The position numbers were made by a program, and so were the translations under genes. Shown here one piece after another: positions 44,183-52,085 of a DNA stretch of 64,000 nucleotides (position 1 is its first letter; every line of letters starts with the position of its first letter). The stretch comes from Limimaricola hongkongensis DSM 17492 (GTDB taxonomy: Bacteria; Pseudomonadota; Alphaproteobacteria; Rhodobacterales; Rhodobacteraceae), in the NCBI RefSeq assembly GCF_000600975.2, contig NZ_KK088652.1, positions 372,001-436,000 on the forward strand, written 5' to 3'. The notes beneath the pieces are model-generated. The model worked only from the letters and a program-made list of their open reading frames with translations, was not told where the DNA came from and searched no databases.

Positions 44183-44350
44183 ATGAGCCTGACATCGCAT
44201 CTGGAAGAACTGCGCCGGAAACACCAGACCCTTTCGCAGGAGGTGGAGGTGGCCCAGAGAACGCCTTCCACAAGCGACCATGAAATCGCTCAGATGAAGA
44301 AGCGCAAGCTCATGCTGAAGGAAGAAATCACGCGGCTCACACCGCACTAG
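44183..44350 (+). CDS. YdcH/DUF465 small coiled-coil protein
   Basis: A 55-residue all-helical charged protein: MSLTSHLEELRRKHQTLSQE, then EIAQMKKRKLMLKEEITRL. The spacing of LxxLRxKHxxL and the KKxKLxLKEEIxRL ending are the DUF465 (YdcH) pattern. These proteins are abundant in many proteobacteria, and their role is unknown. ATG 44183 is preceded by GGGAG. A 127-base leader separates it from the methyltransferase, so it may have its own promoter. A terminator hairpin lies about 90 bases after its stop. Confidence 0.88.
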   Translation: MSLTSHLEELRRKHQTLSQEVEVAQRTPSTSDHEIAQMKKRKLMLKEEITRLTPH

Positions 44351-44439
44351 ACCTGCCGCGCGCCGGGGTGCGCCCCGCCGCGCGTCCTCCCCCCGGGGAC
44401 GGCGCCGGGTTCCGCGATCCGGCCCCGCCCCCGCCGAAA

Positions 44440-44472
44440 GGTGCCCGCGCCACGGCGACGGGCGCCTTTTTT
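44440..44472 (+). terminator. Rho-independent terminator downstream of the DUF465 gene
   Basis: GGTGCCCG (44440-44447) pairs with CGGGCGCC (44459-44466), including one G-T pair, around an 11-base loop. Six T follow at 44467-44472. This is the best classical terminator in the window. It would end the plus-strand transcript of the DUF465 gene, about 90 bases after its stop. Confidence 0.8.
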
Positions 44473-44498
44473 CTTTCGGTCACGTTCTTTCGGTCACG
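44471..44498. repeat. Tandem 14-base direct repeat TTCTTTCGGTCACG
   Basis: The unit TTCTTTCGGTCACG occurs twice back to back, immediately after the terminator T tract. It lies in the 262-base gap (44351-44612) between the DUF465 stop and the phaB stop. Apart from the terminator and this repeat I see nothing else in that gap. Confidence 0.85.
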
Positions 44499-44612
44499 GC
44501 GCATCCCGGCCACAGGATAAAGGGCGCGCCTTGGCAAAGGAAACCGCCGCCAAAGGCCCGCGCATGTCGAAAAGGGGCAGGCCGGTGCCGCCCACCCCTG
44601 TCTCGCGGTCGT

Positions 44613-45338
44613 TCAGGCGAGGTATTGGCCGCCATTGGCCGAGAGCGTCGAACCGGTGACGAAACCGCCGGCATCGGAGGCGAGGAACACCACGCAGCGC
44701 GCGATCTCCTCGGGCTCGCCCAGACGGCCCACCGGGATTTGCGGCAGGATCACCTCGTTCATCACCTTTTCAGGAATGGTGCTCATCATCTCGGTGTTGA
44801 TGTAGCCCGGGCAGATCGCGTTGACGGTGATCCCGGCGCGCGCGCCTTCCTGCGCCAGCGCCTTGGTGAAACCGATGTCGCCCGCCTTGGCGGCGGCGTA
44901 GTTGGCCTGCGCGAACTGGCCCTTCTGGCCGTTGATCGAGGAGATGTTGATGACCCGCCCGAACTTGCGCTCGCGCAGACCCGGCCAGACACAATGGGTC
45001 ATGTTGAACAGGCCGGTGAGGTTGGTGTCGATCACCTCGCGCCATTGCTGTGGCGTCATCTTGTGGAACGGCGCGTCGCGGGTGATGCCGGCATTGTTCA
45101 CCAGAACCTCGATCGGGCCATGCGCCTCCTCGACCTGCGCGATTCCGGCCTGGCAGGCCTCGTAATCGCCGACATCCCATTTGTAGGTGGCGATGCCGGT
45201 TTCCTCGGTGAAGGCCTTGGCCTTCTCGTCATTGCCCGCATAGGTCGCGACGACCGTATAGCCCTCTGCCTTGAGCGCCTTGGAAATGGCCGCGCCGATG
45301 CCCCGGCTGCCCCCCGTCACAAGTGCCGTTCTCGCCAT
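44613..45338 (-). CDS. phaB: Acetoacetyl-CoA reductase
   Basis: A 241-residue short-chain dehydrogenase that reduces acetoacetyl-CoA to (R)-3-hydroxybutyryl-CoA for polyhydroxybutyrate. ALVTGGSRGIGAAISKAL near 5-22 binds NADPH. NNAGITRDAPFHKM near 85-98, SSINGQKGQFAQANYAAAKAG near 133-153 (catalytic Ser-Tyr-Lys), and CPGYINTEM near 180 match PhaB closely. It lies downstream of phaA and a patatin-like gene on the same strand. The PHA synthase gene is not in the window. Confidence 0.94.
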   Translation of the reverse strand: MARTALVTGGSRGIGAAISKALKAEGYTVVATYAGNDEKAKAFTEETGIATYKWDVGDYEACQAGIAQVEEAHGPIEVLVNNAGITRDAPFHKMTPQQWREVIDTNLTGLFNMTHCVWPGLRERKFGRVINISSINGQKGQFAQANYAAAKAGDIGFTKALAQEGARAGITVNAICPGYINTEMMSTIPEKVMNEVILPQIPVGRLGEPEEIARCVVFLASDAGGFVTGSTLSANGGQYLA

Positions 45339-45396
45339 GCCTTCGCTCCCTCGCTATACGAAATGGTATGCGGAAAGCCTCTCGCATCACGTCGGG

Positions 45397-46224
45397 TCAG
45401 ACAAGCCCAACCTCTTCGCAAAAGGTCTTTGCGTCGGCCGCTCCCTGATCCCAGGTGCGGCGCAGCTTGTCGGGATCGGTGAAATCGATCTTGTCGGCGG
45501 GGGTTTCGCCGGACGGCATCACGTAGCGCCGCCCCGGCACCTGCGGCAGCTTGCGATAGCGCCGGGTGAGCAGCACCAGCGTCTCGCCCTTATCGGGCTC
45601 CGGCATCGGCGCCTGATCGGCCATGCCGCCATCGACGACGGGCCGCCCCTCCCAGTCGGGCGGCTCGAACACCGGCGGGATCACGGCGGCGGCGCAGACG
45701 AGATCGACCAGCCGCCCCGCCTGCGCCGCCACGCGCGCATCGACAAGCTGGCAATCCAGCCCCAGCTTCGCGGCCCATGAGAAATGCGGCGAATTGATCA
45801 AATGCAGCTCCGCCTCGTAGGCGAGCGTCGCGGCGATACCGCTGATCTTGGGCAGCCCGCCCGCCGGCGGATGCGCGATCAGGATCTGCAGCTGCGGACC
45901 CTGCGCGACCTTATCGGCCGCCGCCGCGTCGAGCGTCTCCGAGACGACCTCGCAATAGATCCGCTGGTGCGGGCTGATGCCGCCCGCCTCGCGGTCAAAG
46001 AGGTTGCTGCCCTGATCCTCGAAGGCGGCGCACATCGCGTCGAGCAGCTTGCGCTCGCGCCCCGCCACGTGACAGGCCGCCGACAGCGCGCCGCCCGACA
46101 CACCGGCGATGCGCTCGGGCGCTATGGCGGCGTGCTGGCCGAGGACCTCCATGAAGCCCCCCTGCCAGAAGCAGCGCAGACCGCCCCCCGAAAAGACGAG
46201 TTGCCGGGGCGCGGTCCAGCTCAT
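45397..46224 (-). CDS. Patatin-like phospholipase family protein
   Basis: A 275-residue serine hydrolase. The oxyanion loop FSGGGLRCFWQGGF is at about 11-24. The nucleophile elbow GVSGG (Ser43) is at 41-45. The partner aspartate is in VVDGGMAD (Asp198), so the Ser-Asp dyad is complete. Patatin-like enzymes cleave acyl esters of lipids. It starts two bases after the phaA stop codon begins (TGA-G-ATG), so it is coupled to phaA, and phaB follows after 58 bases. A function in granule lipid or polymer turnover is an attractive inference, not shown by sequence. Confidence 0.88.
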   Translation of the reverse strand: MSWTAPRQLVFSGGGLRCFWQGGFMEVLGQHAAIAPERIAGVSGGALSAACHVAGRERKLLDAMCAAFEDQGSNLFDREAGGISPHQRIYCEVVSETLDAAAADKVAQGPQLQILIAHPPAGGLPKISGIAATLAYEAELHLINSPHFSWAAKLGLDCQLVDARVAAQAGRLVDLVCAAAVIPPVFEPPDWEGRPVVDGGMADQAPMPEPDKGETLVLLTRRYRKLPQVPGRRYVMPSGETPADKIDFTDPDKLRRTWDQGAADAKTFCEEVGLV

Positions 46225-46225
46225 C

Positions 46226-47401
46226 TCAGTCGCGCTCGATGCACAGCGCGACCCCCATGCCGCCGCCGATGCACAGCGTGGCGAGGCCCTTCTTGGCGTC
46301 GCGGCGCTGCATTTCGTGCAGCAGCGTGACGAGCACGCGGCAGCCGGACGCGCCGATCGGATGGCCGATGGCGATGGCGCCGCCATTGACGTTCACCTTG
46401 GCCGGATCCCAGCCCATTTCCTTGTTCACCGCCAGCGCCTGCGCGGCGAAGGCCTCGTTGGCCTCGATCAGGTCGAGATCGTCGACCGACCAGCCAGCCT
46501 TGTCGAGCGCCTTCTTCGAGGCATAGATCGGGCCTTCGCCCATATAGGCCGGGTCGAGACCGGCGGTGGCATAGGCCGCGATCCGGCCCAGCGGCGTGAT
46601 GCCGCGGCGGCTCGCCTCCTCGACCGACATCAGCAGCGTGGCGGCGGCGCCGTCGTTGAGCCCCGAGGCGTTGGCCGCCGTCACGGTGCCGTCCTTGGCA
46701 AAGGCCGGGCGCAGCTTGGCCATGGCGTCGATGGTGGCGCCGTGGCGGATGTATTCATCGGCGTCGGTGACGATGTCGCCCTTGCGCGTCTTGACGGTGA
46801 AGGGAACGATCTCATTTTGGAAGCGCCCGTCCTTCTGGGCCGCCTCGGCCTTGTTCTGCGAGGCGACCGCGAATTCGTCCTGCATCTCGCGGGTGATCTG
46901 GTGACGGGCGGCCACGTTCTCGGCGGTGGTGCCCATGTGGTAGTCGTTGAAGGCGTCCCAGAGCCCGTCCTTGATCATCGTGTCGACGAGCTTCAGGTCG
47001 CCCATCTTCTGGCCCTGACGGATGGTCTGGGCATGCGGGGCGAGCGACATGCTCTCCTGCCCGCCGGCGCAGACGATGCTCGCATCGCCAAGCTGGATGT
47101 GCTGGGCGCCGAGCGCCACGGCGCGCAGGCCCGAGCCGCACACCTGGTTGAGCCCCCAGGCCGCCGCCTCCTGCGGCAGACCGGCAAGGATATGCGCCTG
47201 CCGCGCCGGGTTCTGGCCCTGCGCCGCGGTCAGCACCTGGCCGAGAATGGTCTCGCTCACGTCGGACTTGTCGACGCCCGCGCGCGACACGACCTCCTCA
47301 AGCACGGTCGCGCCAAGCTGGTGCGCGGGGGTGTTGGCGAAGGCGCCGCCGAAGCTGCCGACAGCGGTGCGGGCGGCCGAGGCGATAACGACATTGGTCA
47401 T
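46226..47401 (-). CDS. phaA: Acetyl-CoA acetyltransferase (beta-ketothiolase)
   Basis: A 391-residue biosynthetic thiolase joining two acetyl-CoA to acetoacetyl-CoA. The nucleophilic cysteine is in [20 protein letters not shown] near 85. [20 protein letters not shown] near 340 holds the catalytic histidine, and [10 protein letters not shown] near 378 the second cysteine. ATG 47401 ([19 protein letters not shown]) has a strong AGGGAGAG upstream. Together with phaB it forms the entry to polyhydroxybutyrate synthesis. Confidence 0.96.
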   Translation of the reverse strand: MTNVVIASAARTAVGSFGGAFANTPAHQLGATVLEEVVSRAGVDKSDVSETILGQVLTAAQGQNPARQAHILAGLPQEAAAWGLNQVCGSGLRAVALGAQHIQLGDASIVCAGGQESMSLAPHAQTIRQGQKMGDLKLVDTMIKDGLWDAFNDYHMGTTAENVAARHQITREMQDEFAVASQNKAEAAQKDGRFQNEIVPFTVKTRKGDIVTDADEYIRHGATIDAMAKLRPAFAKDGTVTAANASGLNDGAAATLLMSVEEASRRGITPLGRIAAYATAGLDPAYMGEGPIYASKKALDKAGWSVDDLDLIEANEAFAAQALAVNKEMGWDPAKVNVNGGAIAIGHPIGASGCRVLVTLLHEMQRRDAKKGLATLCIGGGMGVALCIERD

Positions 47402-47474
47402 GAAACTCTCCCTGACAGTCGGGGCCGGCACGCGCCGGGGCCCGGATCGGGGCAGAGCCTAGCAGCCTCTCGGT

Positions 47475-48281
47475 TCAGGGCAACGCCATTCGGACCGGCG
47501 CGCGGGGCTGCCGCGCCGGACGGCCCCAGAGGTAGCCCTGCAGGCAATCCGCGCCGATCCCGGCGAGCATCCGCGCCTCGGCCCCGGTTTCGACGCCGCT
47601 GGCGACGCTGGCCATGCCGAACTGCCGCGCCACCGCGATGAGCGCGCCGCACAGCACCTGGTTGTCCGGGTCGTCCCCGATGCCGCGCACGAAATGCGCG
47701 TCGATCTTCACCATGTCGAACAGAAAATCGCGCAAATGGCGGAACGCCGTCTGCCCCGCCCCGAACTCGTCGAGCGCGAAGCTGACGCCGCGCGGGCGCA
47801 TCTCGGCCATGAAACGGCAGACCACCTCCGGCAGGGCCATGGCCGAGCTTTCCGAAATTTCGAGGATCAGCCGTTCGCCCATGCCGGGCGCGCGGCCGAG
47901 CCCGTCATGCAGCGCGCGGCGCCAGCGCCCGTCGCCGATCGAACGGGCCGACATGTTGATCGACAATCGCAGCCGGGGCGCGCGGCGCAGCGCCTCCAGC
48001 CCCTCGCGCAGCGCGGCCCGGTCGAGATCGCGCCCCAGCGCCGTATCCTCGACACCGGGCAGGAAATGCCGCGCCGGAAGCAGCCGGCCCGCGTGATCGC
48101 GCAGCCGGATCAGCCCCTCGTGAAAGACGGGCATGCCGCTGCGCGCCACGATCACGGGCTGGTAGGCCAGCTCGGTGCGCCGCTCGGCCAGCGCCGCTTG
48201 CACGAGCCGCGGAATATCCGCCGCGTCGAGCGCGCGCACCTGCGCGAAGGGATCGGTGGGCGGATCGGTCCGTGGCGACAT
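47475..48281 (-). CDS. Degenerate EAL-domain protein, probably not an active phosphodiesterase
   Basis: A 268-residue stand-alone EAL domain without GGDEF or sensor parts. Active members break down cyclic di-GMP. Here EGL (55-57) replaces EAL while Glu55 is kept. Asn109 (SINMSARS), Glu141 (LILEISES), Lys192 (VKID) and Gln248 remain. But the DDFG motif is DEFG (171-174), and the general-base glutamate of the EGVE motif is Ser228 (ASGVE). That change should abolish catalysis, so it may be a cyclic di-GMP binding or protein-interaction module. Start ATG 48281; an extension to 48311 is possible. It lies between phaA and moaE on the minus strand. Confidence 0.85.
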   Translation of the reverse strand: MSPRTDPPTDPFAQVRALDAADIPRLVQAALAERRTELAYQPVIVARSGMPVFHEGLIRLRDHAGRLLPARHFLPGVEDTALGRDLDRAALREGLEALRRAPRLRLSINMSARSIGDGRWRRALHDGLGRAPGMGERLILEISESSAMALPEVVCRFMAEMRPRGVSFALDEFGAGQTAFRHLRDFLFDMVKIDAHFVRGIGDDPDNQVLCGALIAVARQFGMASVASGVETGAEARMLAGIGADCLQGYLWGRPARQPRAPVRMALP

Positions 48282-48347
48282 GGCGGCCCCTGTCCGTGAC
48301 GATGTCGCCACCCTGCCGCCTTCGTCCTAAGGTGCGGTGAACGGGAC

Positions 48348-48788
48348 CTACCAGCGCGACAGGGCGTCTTCGTCCTCGGGCGTCGCCTCGACCCAGTGTT
48401 CGCCCGCCTGCGTCACCTCCTTCTTCCAGAAGGGCGCGCGCGATTTGAGGTAATCCATCAGATATTCGGCCGCCTCGAAGGCGGCGCGGCGATGCGGCGC
48501 GGCCGTCGCCACCATCATGATCGGCTGGCCCACCGGCAGCGTGCCGAAACGGTGGATCACCACCAGATCGGCAAGATCCCAGCGCGCCTTGGCGGTTTCG
48601 GCGATGGCCGTGATCGCCTTTTCGGTCATGCCCGGATAGTGTTCGATCTGCATGTGCACCAGCCCGCCGTCGCGGTCGCGCACGATGCCGGTAAAGCTCA
48701 CCACCGCGCCGACCTCGTGGCGGCCATGCGCAAAGGCATCGAGTTCGGCGCCCGCGTCGAACGGCGCCTCCTGCACGCGGATCTTCAT
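48348..48788 (-). CDS. moaE: Molybdopterin synthase catalytic subunit
   Basis: A 146-residue subunit of the enzyme that inserts sulfur into precursor Z (cyclic pyranopterin) using MoaD thiocarboxylate. GAVVSFTGIVRDRDGGLVHM near 27-46, HRFGTLPVGQPIMMVATAAP near 79-98, HRRAAFEAAEYLMDYLKSRA near 99-118, and FWKKE near 120, with the catalytic lysines, are typical. It begins one base after the moaD stop. The order pgsA-moaD-moaE on the minus strand implies one transcript. Confidence 0.95.
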   Translation of the reverse strand: MKIRVQEAPFDAGAELDAFAHGRHEVGAVVSFTGIVRDRDGGLVHMQIEHYPGMTEKAITAIAETAKARWDLADLVVIHRFGTLPVGQPIMMVATAAPHRRAAFEAAEYLMDYLKSRAPFWKKEVTQAGEHWVEATPEDEDALSRW

Positions 48789-48789
48789 C

Positions 48790-49038
48790 TCAGCCCCCGG
48801 TCATCGGCGGAAAGAAGGCCACCTCGCGCACGCCCGACAAGGGCGCCTCGAACTCCGACAGCTCCTGATCGAGCGCCACGCGCAGCGCCGAGACGTCCGA
48901 GAACGCCGCCGCGTACCGCTCTTCGCGGCCGCGCAGCTCCTCCACGAGATCGGCAACCGTGGCAGCCGTGGTCTCGATCCGCTCGCGCGGCAGGCCGATG
49001 CGCTCGCGCACCCAGGCGAAGTAGACGATTTCGATCAT
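48790..49038 (-). CDS. moaD: Molybdopterin synthase sulfur carrier subunit
   Basis: An 82-residue ubiquitin-like protein. IVYFAWVRERIGLPRERIE starts the fold, and the C-terminus EVAFFPPMTGG ends in the Gly-Gly that is adenylated and thiocarboxylated. The ATG at 49038 overlaps the pgsA stop by four bases, and moaE follows with a one-base gap. This is the complete small subunit; frames running upstream from it overlap pgsA and are shadows. Confidence 0.94.
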   Translation of the reverse strand: MIEIVYFAWVRERIGLPRERIETTAATVADLVEELRGREERYAAAFSDVSALRVALDQELSEFEAPLSGVREVAFFPPMTGG

Positions 49039-49730
49039 GGCGCGCGGCTCCGGTCGGCTTCGGGTTCGGGCGCGTCGCGCAGGAATGGCAGCGCCTTTGA
49101 GAAGTAATCCCAGCCGGTCATCAGCGTCAGGACCGCCGCCAGCCACAACAGCACGATGCCGGTCCACCAGCTGACGATCATGCCCCAGTATTTCCACACG
49201 AGCCCCAGCTCGTCAGGGGTGCCGCCCGAGAGAATCGACGCGACCATGGCCTCGTCCATGCCGAAGCTTTCCATGACGAAATAATGCTCGAACGCGCCGG
49301 TGGAAAACAGCACCGCGATGGCGACCATCTGTGCCGTGGTCTTCCACTTGGCAAGCTTGGTGACCTTCAACAGCCCCGCCTTGGACCCCAGAAACTCGCG
49401 CAGGCCCGAAACGAACACCTCGCGGAACAGGATCAGCGTCGCGGGCAGCAGGATCCACGGGTTCATGCCCGAAAACCCGGTGATGACCAAAAGCGCGATG
49501 ATCACCATCGCCTTGTCGGCGATCGGGTCGAGCATCGCGCCGAATTTCGATTCCTGCTTCCACGCCCGCGCGAGGTAGCCGTCGAGAAAATCGGTCACGG
49601 CGGCGGTGACGAACAGCACCAGCGCGAACCAGTCGGCCCATGGCCGGATGAAGAACAGAAACATCACCGCGACGCCGGGAGCCGCCAGAAGCCGCAGGAC
49701 GGTGAGGATGTTGGGCAGGGTCCATGTCAT
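49035..49730 (-). CDS. pgsA: CDP-diacylglycerol-glycerol-3-phosphate 3-phosphatidyltransferase
   Basis: A 231-residue membrane enzyme making phosphatidylglycerophosphate. The CDP-alcohol phosphotransferase motif DG(x2)AR(x8)G(x3)D(x3)D is present in DFLDGYLARAWKQESKFGAM and the following LDPIADK (about residues 46-72). Several helices follow. ATG 49730 gives MTWTLPNILTVLRLL, the usual start. Its stop overlaps moaD (ATGA). With PlsY and PlsC elsewhere in the window it belongs to phospholipid synthesis. Repeat copy E lies upstream. Confidence 0.94.
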   Translation of the reverse strand: MTWTLPNILTVLRLLAAPGVAVMFLFFIRPWADWFALVLFVTAAVTDFLDGYLARAWKQESKFGAMLDPIADKAMVIIALLVITGFSGMNPWILLPATLILFREVFVSGLREFLGSKAGLLKVTKLAKWKTTAQMVAIAVLFSTGAFEHYFVMESFGMDEAMVASILSGGTPDELGLVWKYWGMIVSWWTGIVLLWLAAVLTLMTGWDYFSKALPFLRDAPEPEADRSRAP

Positions 49731-49812
49731 GCGCCAAGAGATAGCGCGGCAACCCCGGTCTTGCCATAGCCGCCCGGCCATTGTGTGCCCCGCCCGGCGG
49801 AGGCCGCGGGAC

Positions 49813-49878
49813 ATGCGTATTTTTGGAATGGTGAAATGGACGCGCGCCCTTCCCGTTCACCATTCCGCAAATACGCAT
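49813..49878. repeat. Inverted pair of the GCGTATTTnnGGAA element (copy E)
   Basis: The left arm at 49813-49835 and the right arm at 49856-49878 are reverse complements over 21 of 23 bases; each contains ATGCGTATTT, two variable bases and GGAATGGTGAA. The 20-base centre is GC-rich. It occupies much of the 190-base gap between uvrC (stop 49921) and pgsA (start 49730), both minus-strand, and would form a strong hairpin in either transcript. Confidence 0.85.
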
Positions 49879-49920
49879 GGCGCGCCACAGGCTCCGGGCG
49901 GAGCGCCTTGGCCTTGGGGA

Positions 49921-51819
49921 TCAACCGTTCTCGTGGAAATGACCGTAGATCTTTTCCGCGAGGCTTTCGGAAATGCCCTGCACCGCCTTGAGATCGGCGA
50001 GGTTGGCGCGGCTCACCGCCTTGGCGGAGCCGAAATGCGCCAGAAGCGCGCGCTTGCGCGTGGCCCCCACCCCCGCGATCTCGTCGAGCGGCGTGGCGCC
50101 CACCGCCTTGGCGCGCTTGGCGCGGTGCGTGCCGATGGCAAATCGGTGCGCCTCGTCGCGCAGCCGCTGGACGAAGTAGAGAACCGGGTCGTTTCTGGGC
50201 AGCGCAAAGGGCCGCATCCCGGTGCGGTGGAACTCCTCCTTGCCGTGGTCGCGGTCGACGCCCTTGGCGACGCCGATCATCGCCACGTCGTCGATGCCCA
50301 TCTCGTCGAGGATCTGCTGCACCGCGCTCACCTGCCCCGCGCCGCCATCGATCAGAAGAAGGTCGGGCCAGGCCGGGCTTTCGCGGTCGGGGTCTTCCTT
50401 CAGGAGCCGCGCGAAACGGCGCGTCAGCACCTCCTTCATCATGCCGAAATCGTCGCCCGGCGTGATCTCGGTGCCCTTGATGTTGAACTTGCGGTACTGG
50501 TCCTTCTCGAAGCCCTCGGGCCCGGCGACGATCATGCCGCCCACGGCATCCGTGCCCATGATGTGGCTGTTGTCGTAGACCTCGATCCGCCGCGGCGCCT
50601 CGTCGAGGCCGAAGGCCTCGGCCAGGCCGCGCAGCAGCCGGCCTTGGGTCGCCGTCTCGCTCATCTTGCGGGCAAGGCTTTCGCGCGCGTTGCGCTGCGC
50701 GCCCTCGACCAGCTCGGCCTTTTCGCCGCGCTGGGGCACGATCACCTCGACCTTGCGACCGAGCTTGTCCGACAGCGCCGTGGCCATCAGCTCGGGATCG
50801 TCGAGCCCGTGGCTCAACAGGATCTGCCGCGGCGGCTCGCGGTCGGAATAGAACTGCCCGACAAAGGCCTGCATGACCTCGGAAGGGTCCTCCTCGCCCG
50901 AGACGCGGGGGTAATAGTCGCGGTTGCCCCAGTTCTGGTTGCCGCGGATGAAGAACACCTGCACGCAGGCCTGACCGCCCTCGACATGAAGCGCGATCAC
51001 GTCGGCCTCGGACACGCCGCGCGGGTTGATGCCCTGCGCGGTTTGCACCTGCGTCAGCGCCTTGATCCGGTCGCGCAGCGCCGCCGCGCGTTCGAACTCC
51101 ATCGCGTCGGAGGCCTCGGCCATCTGGCGGCCCAGCACCTCCTGCACCTGAGTCGACTTGCCCGACAAGAACCGCACCGCGTCCTTGACCGAGGCCGCGT
51201 AATCCTCGGCGCTGATCTCGCCGGTGCAGGGCGCCGAGCAGCGCTTGATCTGGTGCAGCAGGCAGGGGCGCGTGCGGCCCTCGAACACCGAATCCGTGCA
51301 GTTGCGCAAAAGGAACGCCCGCTGCAGCTGGTTCAGCGTGCGGTTCACGGCCCCGGCGGAGGCGAAGGGGCCAAAGAACTGACCCGCGCCCTTGCGCGCG
51401 CCGCGATGCTTGCCGATCTGCGGAAACTCGTGATCCGAGATGTGGATGTTCGGGAACGACTTGTCGTCGCGCAACAGCACGTTGTAGCGCGGCTTGAGCT
51501 GCTTGATGAGGTTCTGCTCCAGAAGCAGCGCCTCGGTTTCCGTCCGGGTGGTGAGAAACATCATCGACGCGGTTTCGCGGATCATCCGGCTGATCCGCCC
51601 CGAATGGCCGGTGGGCCGGGCATAGCTCGACACACGGGCGCGCAGGTTGCGCGCCTTGCCGACATAGAGCACCCGGCTTTCGGCATCGAGCATGCGGTAC
51701 ACGCCGGGCGAGCCGTCGATCAGCCGCAGCTGCGAGCGGATCAGCTCATGGCCGGTCAGCGGGGTCTCGGGCGTGTCGGTCTGGGTGTCGGTCATGCGGT
51801 CCATATCGGCATCGGGCAC
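49921..51819 (-). CDS. uvrC: Excinuclease ABC subunit C
   Basis: A 632-residue nuclease that makes both incisions in nucleotide excision repair. The GIY-YIG domain has [20 protein letters not shown] near 38-57. [15 protein letters not shown] near 188-202 is typical of UvrC, followed by the UVR motif ([16 protein letters not shown] near 240). The C-terminal endonuclease core has [20 protein letters not shown] and [15 protein letters not shown], and helix-hairpin-helix repeats end the protein. A GTG at 51819 has AGGA seven bases upstream; ATGs at 51804 and 51795 are alternatives. Confidence 0.95.
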   Translation of the reverse strand: MPDADMDRMTDTQTDTPETPLTGHELIRSQLRLIDGSPGVYRMLDAESRVLYVGKARNLRARVSSYARPTGHSGRISRMIRETASMMFLTTRTETEALLLEQNLIKQLKPRYNVLLRDDKSFPNIHISDHEFPQIGKHRGARKGAGQFFGPFASAGAVNRTLNQLQRAFLLRNCTDSVFEGRTRPCLLHQIKRCSAPCTGEISAEDYAASVKDAVRFLSGKSTQVQEVLGRQMAEASDAMEFERAAALRDRIKALTQVQTAQGINPRGVSEADVIALHVEGGQACVQVFFIRGNQNWGNRDYYPRVSGEEDPSEVMQAFVGQFYSDREPPRQILLSHGLDDPELMATALSDKLGRKVEVIVPQRGEKAELVEGAQRNARESLARKMSETATQGRLLRGLAEAFGLDEAPRRIEVYDNSHIMGTDAVGGMIVAGPEGFEKDQYRKFNIKGTEITPGDDFGMMKEVLTRRFARLLKEDPDRESPAWPDLLLIDGGAGQVSAVQQILDEMGIDDVAMIGVAKGVDRDHGKEEFHRTGMRPFALPRNDPVLYFVQRLRDEAHRFAIGTHRAKRAKAVGATPLDEIAGVGATRKRALLAHFGSAKAVSRANLADLKAVQGISESLAEKIYGHFHENG

Positions 51820-51857
51820 TGGTCCTGCAATCTAGTTGTCCCGGCGTTTTGTGCAAA

Positions 51858-51894
51858 GCTGTCCACCGTTTCTGGGGATAAGCGGGTGGACAGC
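51858..51894. promoter_or_regulatory. Inverted repeat GCTGTCCACC...GGTGGACAGC upstream of uvrC
   Basis: The ten-base arms at 51858-51867 and 51885-51894 are perfect complements around a 17-base loop, 39-75 bases upstream of the uvrC GTG. The loop contains CTGGGGATAA, whose complement TTATCCCCA is one base from the DnaA-box consensus TTATCCACA. An operator for uvrC is possible; it does not resemble the alphaproteobacterial LexA site GTTC-N7-GTTC. A replication role is unsupported, as there is no box cluster. Confidence 0.45.
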
Positions 51895-52038
51895 ACCGGG
51901 ACGGCGGGGATTAAGCGTGGAGAGTCAGGGGCTTGACGGAAATGCCCAAATCTTGGGCAGTGGCCAGGCCCCTGTTTTCCCTACGCAAACCGGCCCGGAG
52001 TGCGAAAACTTCACCCCTTGCCCGGTTCGGGACGAATT

Positions 52039-52081
52039 GCGCACAGCCCCGGTGGATGGGGCGGTGGATGGGGCTGTGCGC
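52039..52081. repeat. Perfect 12-bp hairpin enclosing a tandem 12-mer, after the SDR stop
   Basis: GCGCACAGCCCC (52039-52050) and GGGGCTGTGCGC (52070-52081) are perfect complements. Between and partly within them GGTGGATGGGGC occurs twice in tandem (52051-52062 and 52063-52074). The structure begins four bases after the SDR stop (52086, minus), where a terminator would be expected, but no T run follows in that direction. It lies in the 266-base gap between SDR and uvrC. Confidence 0.75.
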
Positions 52082-52085
52082 AAGA

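Noticed and set aside
51858..51894. Possible replication origin from a DnaA-box-like sequence
   Set aside because: One mismatched box without a cluster, an AT-rich region or origin-linked genes is not evidence of an origin.
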